DNA of 64,000 nucleotides, from NCBI RefSeq assembly GCF_026213295.1, contig NC_079419.1, positions 15,624,886 to 15,688,885 on the forward strand, in the 5' to 3' direction. The notes under the pieces were generated by a model that worked only from the letters and a program-made list of their open reading frames with translations, did not search any database and was not told where the DNA came from. Source of the stretch: Gadus chalcogrammus (lineage: Eukaryota > Chordata > Actinopteri > Gadiformes > Gadidae). Below, one piece after another: positions 12,744 through 30,999 of the stretch. Position numbers and translations under genes: made by a program. Position 1 is the first letter of the stretch. Each line of letters begins with the position of its first letter.

Positions 12744-12876
12744 TTGTATGTATGTACAGTATGTATGTATGTATGCATGTATGTATGTATGTATGTATGT
12801 ATGTATGTATGTATGTATGTATGTATGTATGTATGTATGTATGTATGTATGTATGTGTGTGTATATATATATATAT
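12744..12876. repeat. (ATGT)n tetranucleotide microsatellite
   Basis: About 25 copies of ATGT/GTAT with one GCATGT interruption, followed by short GT and AT runs. Tyr-Ile-His-Thr frames on the minus strand are artefacts of this repeat. Confidence 0.95.
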
Positions 12877-14998
12877 ATTCAAACTATCTGAATGAAAGGC
12901 TTTGACAAAAAAAAATTTTGAGCCCTGATTTAAAAAAATAAAGTGAAGTCGACCTATTATGTCCTGGAAGTTTGTTCCAGATCTGTGGCGCACACATGTA
13001 GGCTGAGCATATGATCAATATTTACACTTACATTGTGCGTTTACATTTCTACTCTTTATTTTCTGTGTATCTTTTTTGCAGATTCCTGCATATTTTCATG
13101 CAAGTTTTCCCATACGGGTTTCATGGAGAGTACCTTATTTGTTGCATATTTATTCTGGTATTTCTTGAATGACTCCTCCATCATTTGCAGTGTATGTCAC
13201 GTACCCTGTTGGTCAACAATTCAGACCACTAGAGACAATCTTAAGTTGTATTGGGTTTGTTTTATACGTGGAAGAGGAATTTGATTACTGTGGTTGTGGG
13301 TGTGGTTGTGGGCCATTCGGGTGCATATAACACCAATAACCTTTCAATCAAACGAAAGTCGAATAAGGTAATATATCAACAGCATTAACAGTTTATGTTG
13401 TTTTTGTTGCTCCAGTAGGTTTTACAGAAGAGTAGAGATGAGAAAACTTGGAAGCTCTGCAAACATCTACACTGGACCTGTGGGGTGAAATCCAAAATGC
13501 CTTTTCCAGTGCTGTTAATTCCTAAACCTGTTTTAGGCTTTAATGTGTTTATAAATTAACACAGGAGGCTGGGAGCATGAGTATTATTTGTCCATTGATA
13601 TGTCTAACGTCATCTGGGCTATGATGACGCATCATCTGTGAAAAAGAAACGACACCCACAAGGCAGTTTTTCAGCTCCAAAAAGGGGCTGACAAGAGAAC
13701 GGGGAAGGAGACAAAGACTCTGACATGTAAGAACTGAACCCTTGAAAAGGGTTTTAATTTTCCATTAATGTGAGGGGGTAAATTTGAACATCAGCCTGAT
13801 AGACAGGACAATCCAACCCTTCTCATCTGGCTAGAAGAGTTTTAATATTATTCTAATATTTTTGGAGTCGTGATTGTATTGAATGTGTGGAAGTAATTCT
13901 AATATAACATGATCGGACATCTAGAATAAACACCATCAACCCAGGCCTCAGCCCACAATTTAATTTACTTATAATAGATTTGGGTGGAGCTAGAATGAGT
14001 ACAAATCCCCAGGTAAGGAAAATAAATTATGTGTTTGACTTAGATGGAGTTCAATGAATGGATGGTTGGATGGACTCCAGGGTTGGACACTGTTTGATAC
14101 CTCAACCTGCACTGTGTAACTGCTGCAGACAGCACTTTTTCAGATCTATATTAATGATCCAATGTCAAAATAGAATGCCATCCACCCAGCGATCAATCAT
14201 CCCATAGATTGATTTTTCTGTGCAGAAAGTTTTGGCTCCAGTGTTGCTCAGCCCTATACTTTTGCCATTTAAAAATCTTTCAAAGAGTGTGTTAACATAC
14301 TATTTGCCACTCTTTCGATGAAATTGATTCTCTTTCAACAATGAATATGCTGGCATTGGAAAAGAAAACCAAATCATAAATTGAGCTATTTCATAGGGCT
14401 CAATAATCAGTAATTCTAGCCTGTAACCTAACCCATGGACAGACCCTGAGCGGACCTACTGGTCAATAAGTTACAGGGTAACACTTGACAATAAGGGTAC
14501 AACTCACAATTAGATAACATTTAAGTACATAACATCAACAGTTAGCGAACTAGTAATGGAGGGGTTAATTAGTTCCTTGTTCCCTTATTGGTAAGTGTTT
14601 CCAGTTAAAGGACTCACAGAATCACACTATAGGCTATCCACAGTCTTTACCCCACAATCAACGCCAAAGGGTGCACATCCATGAAAACAACAACAATCCT
14701 TCAGTGCCTGCTGCCGATGATCAATGTTAAACCCAATATTTCCCTCTGAGCATTACGGCTAGCCTCTGCCAAAACCAGTACTCCAAGAGCAAGGACAGAT
14801 CAACACTGCCAGTTTGTTTCAGTCAAACACCATTAGCAGGTTAAGGGCTGAGGTAGGCGAGAAATATAGTTATTATTAATAATAACTCTATTTTTCCATC
14901 TTTCTGTAACGTTTTTTTTTTTTTCTCAAATTCTGTAAAAGTCATACTGCAGCCTATACCGTAAATTGAATACTCTTGAAATGTTCAGGTATGGTTAC
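12877..14998. other. Non-coding stretch, no gene recognised
   Basis: AT-rich unique-looking sequence without exon signals in a credible coding frame. Confidence 0.55.
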
Positions 14999-15000
14999 CA

Positions 15001-15700
15001 ATGACCCCCACTACCCTTAAACCCAAATTTGTGGTACTGCACCCAATTATTATTTCTCCTCACCAGATTGACCTTGACTCAAAATTCTTTCATAATATTA
15101 ATCTCTAGAATCAGACGCATTAATAAAACCCTGGTCTTATGCCCTAACAATTTTTACTTTTCCCACAATTTCATATTAAAGCTAAACATGATAAAAAAGA
15201 TTCACAGGCTACAAAAATAATCAAAAATTGCCACATAAAATCTTTAGACCAAGCCTCACAAAAAAGATTGAACAGAATTTGTTTTACTTAGTTCCATTTG
15301 AGAAATATTGGCCAATAAAGTTGGAGCATTTAGCCCAGTTTTCTTATATTACCATTTTGTTATTGTGTAAAAAAGACAAGACTACTATTAGGTGGATACC
15401 AATGCCCCCCACTACTAATAAACCCAAATTGTGGTACTACACCCAAAGGTGGTGCTATTTAAAAGAAATATGAACTAGCCTTATTTCTCCTTACGAGATT
15501 GACCCGGACTCAAAATTCTTTCATCATATTAATCTCTAAAATCAGATGCATCTTTTTCACCCTGGTCTTCTGCACTAAAAATGCTCTTTTCCCACAATTT
15601 CATAGAAAGGCCAAACGTCCACAGTCTCAGCCCATTTTGCCTATATGACCATTTTGTTATCGTATAACTACCATACGGCTATCATTAAGTGGATATCATT
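15001..15700. repeat. Diverged tandem duplication, two copies of a roughly 400-bp unit
   Basis: Copy 1 begins near 15001 (ACCCCCACTA, then CCCAAATTTGTGGTACTGCACCC) and copy 2 near 15401 (GCCCCCCACTACTAATAAACCCAAA). Shared blocks in order include GATTGACC..GACTCAAAATTCTTTCAT, ATTAATCTCTA, CCCTGGTCTT, TTCCCACAATTTCATA, and ACCATTTTGTTAT followed by AGGTGGATA or AAGTGGATA. Copy 2 is shorter through internal deletions. The unit has no recognised coding potential. Confidence 0.8.
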
Positions 15701-15723
15701 AACAGTGCAAATGTTCAGATCTG

Positions 15724-16520
15724 TACTCTTTTAAGAAAGCCCTTGATTCTCTTGTGAAATGTGTGCTTGGAGTTTTCTTTATGTTGTGTGCTTATCAATA
15801 GACATTTTCAATATGTGAATGAGGCTACATGAAGTACAGGAATTTCAGTGGCTCAATGGGACAATGCCTTGTACAGGTGATCCTTAGGTTGAGTGTTCAA
15901 ATCCCAATTAGAGCATGCTGAACATGACATTCTGTCATTGCCACACATTTAAGAAACACAACATTGAACAGCACCTGAAAATAATTTGGCACTCAACATT
16001 CCGGCTAATTAGTTTCCAAGAATCTGACTGCCAAGACAGAGTATGGCAGGGGAACTTCTTCGTTAACCATTTTTTCTTCATAATGAACTCTGTCATATTA
16101 ATATTTCTTCCTTTAGTGTTCTTGACAAATGTATAATTTCCCCAGAATCTCAAAAAAATGTCTTTAAGAAAGCCCTTAATTCATATGAGAATTGGTTACT
16201 TGGAGTTTTCTGGATGTTGTGTGCTTATCAATAGACATTTTCACCATGTGAATGAAGCTACATTTCATGTTTGTCAGTGGCTCAATGGGATAATGCCTTC
16301 TGGTGATCCTTATAGTTTAAGAGTTTGATCCCGATCAGACAATTATGAATATGCTGAACATGACATTCGGCCATTGCTCTGCAGCCCAGACACCTGAAAC
16401 CGAGGCACTGTATGGCATTAAGGGGAACATCAACATCTTTCCTTCATAATTATATGTCATATTTATATATCTTCCATTAGTGTGTTCTTGACTTTTCATT
16501 TTTATTATTATTATTATTAT
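15724..16520. repeat. Second diverged tandem duplication (about 430-bp unit) with tRNA-like boxes
   Basis: The block from about 15728 recurs from about 16160. Both share TTTAAGAAAGCCCTT, CTTGGAGTTTTCT, TTGTGTGCTTATCAATAGAC, AGTGGCTCAATGGGA and GCTGAACATGACATTC. Each copy has an A-box-like TGGCTCAATGGG (15849-15860; 16278-16289) and about 45 bp later a B-box-like GTTCAAATCCC or GTTTGATCCC (ending near 15905 and 16332). That spacing fits a degenerate tRNA or tRNA-derived SINE head, duplicated with its flanks. Neither copy folds into a credible functional tRNA by eye. Confidence 0.7.
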
Positions 16521-16559
16521 TAGATAAAAATATCCCAATACGCCAATGTCACACATTGA

Positions 16560-18828
<2,269 letters not shown>

Positions 18829-18842
18829 GTGCCCCCTAGTGA
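18829..18842 (-). promoter_or_regulatory. CTCF-like motif
   Basis: The minus strand reads TCACTAGGGGGCAC, which fits the CTCF core consensus CCASYAGRKGGCRS at 13 of 14 positions. A single motif by eye does not show binding; similar strings also occur in dispersed fish repeats. Confidence 0.35.
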
Positions 18843-19330
18843 TGTTTTTTTTTTTTACTCAGTAGTAATAGGCCTACAGTTGCTGTTTTCTATGAAGGTA
18901 TTATTGTAACAAAAGTCTTTAGCACCTGTAACTGCAGAATTTGAATGCGTACACTAAAGTCACAGTAAATTTGAAGTCGTATATATTTATTTTGCATGTG
19001 TACTCTAAAGTCACAAATGTGTAACAGTACATTTGTAGTCGTAAAAAAATATATATATTTTTTTTATACCATTGTAAACACAAAATAGGGTCTACGAGTA
19101 CGCAAATCTGTGTTACAGGTGCACAAATCCTTTTGCTACAATTATTGCAGCGCAGTTGGTGCAAAACACATTCGCACACCCGTGTTTCATAATCTGAGAA
19201 CATGCCCAAAAGGTGTGCATTCGTAAACCCAAATTTGAACTAATGCATCAGAAGTTTCACATCTGTGAAAAATGTCCTCACAAATAAAATGATAAAGAAC
19301 GCTATGTTAATTCAGCATTTTAATGAGCGA

Positions 19331-19427
19331 GCTTTTGGATTCGCAAGCAAAACTTTCGGATTCGCAAACAAAACTTTTGGATTTGCAAACAAAACTTTTG
19401 GGTTTGCAAACAAAGCTTTTGGATTCC
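19331..19427. repeat. 21-bp tandem repeat in the foldback centre
   Basis: Four to five copies of CTTTTGGATTCGCAAACAAA(A), directly inside the left arm boundary. In one frame it reads as repeated FGFANKT. Confidence 0.9.
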
Positions 19428-19470
19428 CATTAATATTTTTTTTATCACATTCATTTATCTTGCAATAAAA

Positions 19471-19607
19471 CATTTTTTGATTGCAGTGTCGATAGTTTTG
19501 CTCTCAAATCTATTTTTTGATTGCAGTGTGGAAAGTTTTGCTCTTAAATCTATTTTTTGATTGCAGTGTGGAAAGTTTTGCTCTCAAACCTATTATTTTT
19601 GATTGCA
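19471..19607. repeat. 40-bp tandem repeat in the foldback centre (3 copies plus a partial)
   Basis: Units start at 19471, 19511 and 19551. Each contains TTTTTTGATTGCAGTGT and AGTTTTGCTCT. A partial fourth unit follows to about 19607. Confidence 0.9.
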
Positions 19608-20559
19608 TAATAAAGACACAAATCTACCTCCATAGGGGTCCCAGTGTAATTTGAGAAACGCATCCCTGCCGGCGATTTTCATTGGATTAGGAAATTATGG
19701 GCGGGACTATTTTGTCCCGCTCACGGACGATCTGGCATCTACGGATACGAATACTTTTGCTACACATTTACCACCTAGACGTGGTGCAAAACAACCTGCA
19801 AAAAAAAACACAGCTGAGACTTGCAGGAGCAGATTCGAGCAGTTGTAAAATGGATTTGTCCTCGCTCATTAAAATGCTGAATTAACATAGCGTTCTTTAT
19901 CATTTTATTTGTGAGGAAATTTTTCACAGATGTGAAACTTCTGATGCATTAGTTCAAATTTGGGTTTACGAATGCACACCTTTTGGGCATGTTCTCAGAT
20001 TATGAAACACGGGTGTGCGAATGTGTTTTGCACCAACTGCGCTGCAATAATTGTAGCAAAAGGATTTGTGCACCTGTAACACAGATTTGCGTACTCGTAG
20101 ACCCTATTTTGTGTTTACAATGGTATAAAAAAAATATATATATTTTTTTACGACTACAAATGTACTGTTACACATTTGTGACTTTAGAGTACACATGCAA
20201 AATAAATATATACGACTTCAAATTTACTGTGACTTTAGTGTACGCATTCAAATTCTGCAGTTACAGGTGCTAAAGACTTTTGCTACAATAATACCTTCAA
20301 AGCGAGGTTTCAGTGACAGCCAGGCAGTCATGCAAGAGACGTTTCACATCTATTCGTTGCACATTTTTACGTTCAGTCTTGTACGGTTCAAGGGCGACAT
20401 CGTGCGGTCATGAATGTAGCTGCATATTTCAAATGGTGTAAATCTACATGTCAGCATTTTTAGTAAATGTATTTCCTTTGATAAAAATACAATCTATGCT
20501 GCTTCTCTAAACTAAGCAGTTGTACATAGTATATTGACGCTCTGCCAATCAGGGTAACA

Positions 20560-20811
20560 TTAAGGAGCGACGTATTCACGTGGCTTCCGTAGCCTGTCTC
20601 CGATGCGTCACGACTCCGGTCACGTGCTACTCTCCAGCCTCGATCAGGTGACCCGCGCCAGCTTCCTCTTTCGATGCTACAACACTCTTTTTCTACCCCT
20701 TCCTAATACCCTTTAGCACCTACTATTTAAGCTGCTGGTGTGTTTTTGACGTACGTTGTAAACATTTAACCATAGGTATCCTGCCAGAACATCTAAACCG
20801 TCGCCGGGTCG
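20560..20811 (+). promoter_or_regulatory. atp6v0b promoter region with two CACGTG E-boxes (CLEAR-like)
   Basis: CACGTG occurs at 20577-20582 and 20621-20626. The second is in the context GTCACGTG (20619-20626), which matches 8 of 10 positions of the CLEAR element GTCACGTGAC. A related TCAGGTGACC lies at 20645-20654. V-ATPase subunit genes are known targets of TFEB/TFE3 through CLEAR elements, so control by lysosomal-stress factors is likely by family knowledge. A weak TATTTAA lies at 20724-20730. The transcription start was not resolved. Confidence 0.6.
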
Positions 20812-23714
<2,903 letters not shown>

Positions 23715-24159
23715 GAAGATGTATTCACAGAGATGCGAAGATGTAATGAAGACACTGCTGGAAAATATCATACATTATTGTGTAAATATATCGTAAATTA
23801 TTTAAATGTATTTTTCTTATCTGTGTTTGTTTTTAACCGTCATTTGCTGATGAGTAGCATATGCACCCTCTGGTCTGAAAACAGCTGTTGATAGGTATAC
23901 TGGAAAGATTGAAATCTGAAGAAGGGGCGTAGTTTACAAAGTAAAAATAATTTAGTTTGACAACAATATTTAATTTGCTGATAAGCACATTTGTTACCTG
24001 AACCTAGCCACATTTCTCATCAGTTGACTTTCTTTTTATCAAATTCAATATATGCATTGAATAGGGTATACAACAGTAGCCAATTTCTTTCAATAGCTAC
24101 TGTAGTAACATGTGTTCATCATTTGACATGGCTCCATCTCTTAAGTCAACTACGGTTTC

Positions 24160-24170
24160 AATAAAATAAA
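24160..24170 (+). terminator. Polyadenylation signals for atp6v0b
   Basis: Two overlapping AATAAA hexamers (24160-24165 and 24165-24170) lie about 450 bp after the stop codon, giving a 3' UTR of roughly 0.47 kb. Use of this site is inferred. Confidence 0.6.
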
Positions 24171-27100
24171 CACATTGGGGAAATTTACTTCATATTTATA
24201 GCTTTACTTTGGTAATTAGGCACTCTTCCCAGATGACGGTTAAAAATAATAACTTGAAAATGTGCTTGTGTGTGCGTGTGTACATTGTTATTATTTTCTC
24301 CCTGTGAAGCATGAGTATGTTTAGCATTATGTGTAGTACTGTTGAATAGTATGGGTGATTGTTCTGGTCCTTTTTTTGTTTTTGGTTGTAGTTTAATACT
24401 CAAGGGGTCCTTAAACAAAGAAAGTGGGCCAGATTCAGTATTTTCTCAAGCCTCTTCATGTAAGTAAAGCAGAATCATTGAATAGAATAAAGAGTATTAA
24501 TCCCCTTCGGTGGGTGAGGCCGAGCAATAGACCCTCACATGCTGAAGACAAAAGGCTCTCCAACCTTTAAAACGTCCATAACCACGTTTGATTTCCCCTC
24601 AGCTGTTGGGATCGACTCTTGTTCTTTTTCAATTGCATGAGTCTGCTGACGAGAAACATACCTTCTTCTTTTTTTTTTATGAGATTAACAAGTGATTTAT
24701 GCGAAAAGATTGTAATGAAATGGTTTTACACGGATGAACTAAACAAAACTTGTGTAAGGAAGTCATCGCCGCATCCATTGTATTTGAGAGGTCTAGTCAG
24801 ACTTGGGTAGTCAAACTTCTGGAGCCATCTTTCGGAGTTTCCATCTAGAAGCAAACCTGTTCATAGTGCAATCATAGATTTTCTCATGTGCCCCATGGTA
24901 ATGTATCGAAGGTACCGTCCATCTGGGTAATCCTTTGAAGCTCTTTTTTAGTGTGAAGGGGTTTGATCTCAATCGCAGTATCTATAATTTTTAGCGTCAT
25001 TACACATCTATTGTCTTCTAGTGTCTGTCATCCAAGTCCCTTTTAAATGTTGGCCCCGTTTAGGGTCCAGGGTCCCTCGAAGGATCAAAACACTAAATTT
25101 CAAGTCGCTTGAGGCAACATTTAGTTTCTTTCTCACCTTCGTCCACAGATTTCTTCTTTTTTTTTTTTTCATGTTGTATGGAAGTTTGTCCTGAAAGCAT
25201 TCCTTCTAGTTGCCACTTACTCCACTTCTCAATAATAAGTAACATGAGGGCACAAAATTCCAGAAAATAAAAATTCAACTTGTACTTGGCTTTCCAGAAG
25301 TGTTAAAGCACTGAGGTTTTCCTCTGGAATTTTGAATGTTTGCAAATTTGATCGGAAACATTTTTAGGAAACCCGGCACAATATGCAGGCCAATATTTTG
25401 GTGGTTGTAATTGGTTCCATTTGTACAGTCAATGTTCATGTGGTGGTTAAAAAATATGAAAAAGAAACGTATAGGTTTGACTTGATGTGTGATGGAAATG
25501 CTCAATCTCCCTAAGTGTCCATGATAATAAAAGTTCTAAAGAAAGAAATGACTGAATTTCTTTTTTTTATTCGGAAAGTGGTCTACTTTGTGTATATTAC
25601 AAACATTTTTATGTACATTTTTACTGTTGACTACGTTTTAAAGGCTTGTCCATATGTTGTTTTCTCCGGCAAGTCTGCTCTGATGGACTTATTCCTAAGG
25701 AACAATATCCTTAATTAAATCGTATATCCCTTTAATTTATGATGTGTCATCTCTTATTTCCACTAGATGGCGTAGAACAACTCTACATCTAGATCTCCGA
25801 TGCTATGCCATCTATACTAGCATTGACGGACTAAAATAGCCCACCACCCAGCATCTGTGCGGATGTACAGTATGGTGCCGGACGTGTAGACCGGAGTACA
25901 GCAATATTCTAATTAAGATAGGTCTGTGTAATATTTGCATCTCTTAATAGCTACACTATACTTGTTATTGTCACTCAAATCATTTGTCTGTCTTTTCTAC
26001 TATGTTCTATTCGAAATAGATTTATTACATGGTAGTAAACATTAGTTAAAGCATATTTATTTATCTATTCATATGTAACTTTTAAGGTTATTTCATCTCT
26101 ATTTTGGACAGCGATTTGACTGAACCGGTAAAATTGTCTGGTTTGTTTCAAGTCTATTAGTTCATCTGGTTATGGTTAAATTGTGGAATGGATGGTGGGC
26201 TGGCCATCCTAATAGTTCTCTAGCCCTGTCTGGCTCCCCTTGCGTTGGAGAGAATAAGGCGCATTTGGACCATTAGTGCTTCCGTAGGCAGCAGGGGAGA
26301 AAGGGACCTGCTTACTGCCACTGCCTCAGAGCATCCTTTTTATGCCTTCATATCAACACAAAAACAAAATAGGATGACGGAAGAATCAAGGGGATATCTT
26401 CTACGGTCCTGGTTCGCTGGCGAATAAGATTATCTTTTATTTTAGTAATTTCTGCGACCGTTGTGGAACCAACACGAGGCTTTATTGGTATTCTTTTCAT
26501 ATAAAACATCCGGCAAAAAGGCTATCTATGAAGATGGATAAAAACAGTATTCTTCAGCATTATAAATTGTGCTACGATACGTCTCATGTTGTGTTTTTCA
26601 CAGTGTCCTTGGCGTTGAAACCAACACAATTTCAACAATATTAGGATGCAATTTGAGAGATAATTTAAGCGAATATATCCCCCTAACTAAGAGCAGGCTA
26701 CTCCGTAAAAGAAGACCCAGGCACAAAATACGGTTCGGTTAATAAAATCAAGGTAAGTGTACTATTTATTCTGCCTTAGTTTAGCTACAGTCCATTGTTT
26801 ACCTGACCATTGCATCCTTTCCATCTTTTGTTTCCATCTATCCCGCATTGAGTTACCCTGCCATTTGAAATTGTATGCATTTATTGATCTGGATTATGAT
26901 ATCTCCATTGCCAACCCGTTTTGTTTGGGATGTATATTCCACTTACTAGGGACACTGAACAACAATACTAGGCAACATCATCACGGTGGAACAAATGAAC
27001 CGTTTCGGGGCTTAGAAAGCCATGTTACTGAGCGAGAGATAGGTCCGGTTTTCCTTTTGCAGATCTGCTAACTCCTAACCCACTTTCTTCTCACCGCTGC

Positions 27101-28500
27101 CAAAGCAGCTGTGGGGATTTGCGAAAAGTGTGTCTTACGTCCATAAGCAGCAGTGCTTTTCGTTCATGCGGCTTCAGATGGTTGTCCACGCTGTTGTTCC
27201 AACATGTGCTGTTACTGCATGTGATGCAATAACGTGTCCCATAAGAACATTAATCTGTTTTCCCATCTGACATTTCTCTCACCTTAGCACATTAGCAATG
27301 TAGGTGATTGTGTGCAGATGACATACTTTGTTAGGGTTCAGAGACAGCTGACATGGCATTTATTAATGGTTAATGGAACAATCTGGAAAGTCTTTGAGTT
27401 GGAGCCTGAGTTGGATTGAAGCCTACTAAACTAACTATTATCATTGATAAAATCAACAGTCAGATGTGCACTTATCTTGCAGAATATATTTTCATATGAA
27501 TTATTGTTTTCTTTATTCAATGATATGTGTCACATCATTTGTACAGCAATAATTGTTCCGTCACTTCTACTTAGAGTTCTACTTAGTTGTGGATACTGGA
27601 CATCATGCATTCAGTACACTTAGACAAACTTTGCGTAATTAACGACAACATATTGGGCTGAAAATCCTTCCATTTCACAACAATTCAACAGTAATAAAGC
27701 TCAACTGTATTTTCTACACTGTAGCTACCTATGAAGTTATCAGTTAGGTGTCATGTCTCGCATTGGGCATGTAAACAAACCCATCACATTATTATAGCCA
27801 GATGTTCAACAGTGGAGAATCATCACCAGGGTTGTTATGATGTCTTAAAGTACAGCAGTTGGTTCGCGTCCCAGTGTTTGGATCATCAAGTCAGCGTTTG
27901 ATTTCTCGCAATGGCCAGGGAACATCCTAGTTGAACTGTCCTTGTTTTAAATAACGCTGATGCCTTTACTAACTCAAGGACTCTCATGAATCAGACGCTC
28001 ATGACATAGACATTATGAAATGAGACTTGGTGAATGACGAGGGCCAGCACAAACTGCCTGTCACTGAGTATTGTTATTCAAACTGTCAATCACTGTGCAG
28101 TCAAGGCCTACAAACAGCAAACAGCACTCATCCTTTTAGTCACACAGGTTTTCTTCCCTATGAACTCTCACAATCAAGCTATGCTGGCAAAATGTGAAAG
28201 TAATCCAACATACCTTGAACCTCAAAGCGGCGTTTGAGACTCATAAACGTGTAGTTAGTAACCTCCCTGCCACAAATTAATTGGTGGTCTAGATCTGTGT
28301 TTTATAATTGAGGTAACTAAGCAAAAGTGAGGTCTATTATACTTCTGTGTGTCACTATGGTGATTTTATCCATTTAATAGTTTTATTTTTGTCATTATAC
28401 CTACCAGTGCACACGGTCAGAGTTCTGGTGAATGCCAGGGATTCCTCCGATGGCGCTTTCATGTTGGGATTTGTTGTCATGGCAACTACTTGGCTCGACC
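24171..28500. other. Intergenic stretch, no gene recognised
   Basis: AT-rich with chance ORFs only. Between atp6v0b and b4galt2 no third gene was recognised on either strand. A CTCF-like motif lies at 25760-25773. Confidence 0.55.
25760..25773 (+). promoter_or_regulatory. CTCF-like motif
   Basis: CCACTAGATGGCGT fits CCASYAGRKGGCRS at 13 of 14 positions. It lies downstream of atp6v0b and is oriented opposite to the motif at 18829-18842 (divergent pair). Binding is inference only. Confidence 0.35.
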
Positions 28501-28529
28501 TGACCAACCAAAGTGGGGGACTGAAACCT

Positions 28530-28556
28530 ATTTGTGTGTGTGTGTGTGTGTGTGTT
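28530..28556. repeat. (GT)n microsatellite, short
   Basis: About 12 GT units. Confidence 0.9.
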
Positions 28557-29245
28557 GTAGTGTACCAAATTTGAGCTATGTTCCTGCTTTGGTTAAAAAC
28601 ACTCTTTTCCATTCTATCCTATTCTTATTATTTCAACTCTTTCAAATACTAAAGCCCGACCTTTTCAAAGTGGGCTCACTGTCTATCCCCACCCTCTTCC
28701 TCTCCCTTTGGTCTTTATATAAGTCTTACCACAATACGAGCATAGATAAGAGAACCCCCAGATAGCAGAGTTAATCTTTGGCCATGGATTGTATTAGTTC
28801 AGGTAGTTGTAACTGCCACATTATCGAATGTGTTACAAATGTTCCATGTCACACCGCGTCGGCATTGTCAATCAAACACACCATGACCAAACCATTATAC
28901 GATCCTTCTCTACAGTGTCATTATTGGCTATAAGCGAGCCTTCTAGATCCCGAATGTTATGGTTGCACCATTTAAGTTTGGCCATGCTGCACTGCAGTGA
29001 TGATTGTTCTTGTTTCAGATGTGTATCAATAGAAATGGTGTGCAGTTTTCAGTGTTGAATCATCTCTCTATTGATACCCCCCTCTCTGTGTGGGGTCTCT
29101 AAGTGTGCTTTTCTTTCAGACAGGCGTTACCTCCTGTGGTCACACCCAGATCTCTTTATCAAGCCAGCCAGCGACGAGTGGATTTTAAACTTAATCAATA
29201 GCTCCTCCGCGAACACTCCTGCATTCTGTGGAAGGCCGGTTCTGT

Positions 29246-29254
29246 GTCCGTGTT

Positions 29255-29312
<58 letters not shown>

Positions 29313-29348
29313 TGTGTCTGTGTCTGTGTCTGTGTCTGTGTGTGTGTG
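29246..29348. repeat. (GT)n then (TGTGTC)n microsatellite
   Basis: A perfect GT block to about 29310 grades into five copies of the hexamer TGTGTC, then GT again. This is a compound repeat that seems to have arisen by spread of one T-to-C change. Confidence 0.95.
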
Positions 29349-30304
<956 letters not shown>

Positions 30305-30473
30305 ATGCCCACCCATTGAACTTTTATAGCTAGAACCTGAAAAAAGGTTTGGACTTCCTGGAAAATGAAGCCAGTACATTTCTTAAGATGACAGGAAGTC
30401 CCACCTCCATGTAGTGAGCCCCAGTATAGGTCACTTATCAGCATGATCTCACATTTGACAGGGGAGGCTTTGA

Positions 30474-30502
30474 ACAGACAGACAGACAGACAGACAGACA
30501 GC
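30474..30502. repeat. (GACA)n microsatellite
   Basis: About seven GACA units followed by a short GA run. Confidence 0.92.
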
Positions 30503-30643
30503 GAGAGAGAACGAAAACTGGATCATCACTTTTTCATCTGGTACAGTCCTGTTGGACTGGTTTATGCTCTCATCTTCCAGAGGGCTCCCTGCTCGTCTGG
30601 GCCCTTTGTTGTTCTGCTTTTATCGACCCTGTGTTTAGTGCTG

Positions 30644-30644
<1 letters not shown>

Positions 30645-30678
<34 letters not shown>

Positions 30679-30757
30679 ATATACACATACACATACACAC
30701 ATACACATATATACACACACACACACACATATATATATACACACACACACACACACA
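30645..30757. repeat. (CA)n/(TA)n compound microsatellite
   Basis: CA blocks broken by ATACACAT and TATATA segments. Confidence 0.93.
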
Positions 30758-30999
30758 GTATGGGAGCATGCACACACATACAAACCCATGCACACGTCAG
30801 ACACAATGCAGTGTTTAGTTGCAAATATTCAGTAGTTAATGCACAAAATAATCAATCAGATCAATCTATTGATGAAAAAAGGGGAATAGATTCGAAATTC
30901 TCAAACATTGATTATAATACACAAATAATAACACCAGTGCACACACTCGCCCACACCCTTCACTTCCATCTCCGAACCTGTCTGTCTTAGTTGTCGAAT

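Larger units (their letters stand above)
18893..20299. mobile_element. Foldback element: 439-bp near-perfect inverted arms around a 529-bp centre
   Basis: The left arm 18893-19331 is the reverse complement of 19861-20299. I could see only two differences: one near 18912 (AACAAAAG versus AGCAAAAG) and one near 19273 (AATGTCC versus AATTTCC). Both arms are exactly 439 bp. The centre holds a 21-bp tandem repeat and a 40-bp tandem repeat. No transposase is encoded, and no clear target-site duplication is visible at the outer ends. The 96-residue frame that appears identically in each arm (18919-19209 minus, 19983-20273 plus) follows from the inverted repeat. The structure resembles a foldback DNA transposon or hairpin MITE; a palindromic assembly or duplication artefact is the main alternative. 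It ends about 510 bp before the atp6v0b start codon. Confidence 0.9.

Noticed and set aside
15849..16332. Functional tRNA genes at the A/B-box-like strings
   Set aside because: Box matches are degenerate, and no credible acceptor stem or anticodon arm can be drawn; better explained as SINE or tRNA relics.
18919..20273. A 96-residue cysteine-containing protein encoded identically at 18919-19209 (minus) and 19983-20273 (plus)
   Set aside because: Identity follows from the inverted repeat. The frame has no family resemblance and includes AT-rich and repeat-derived residues, so it is not evidence of a duplicated gene.
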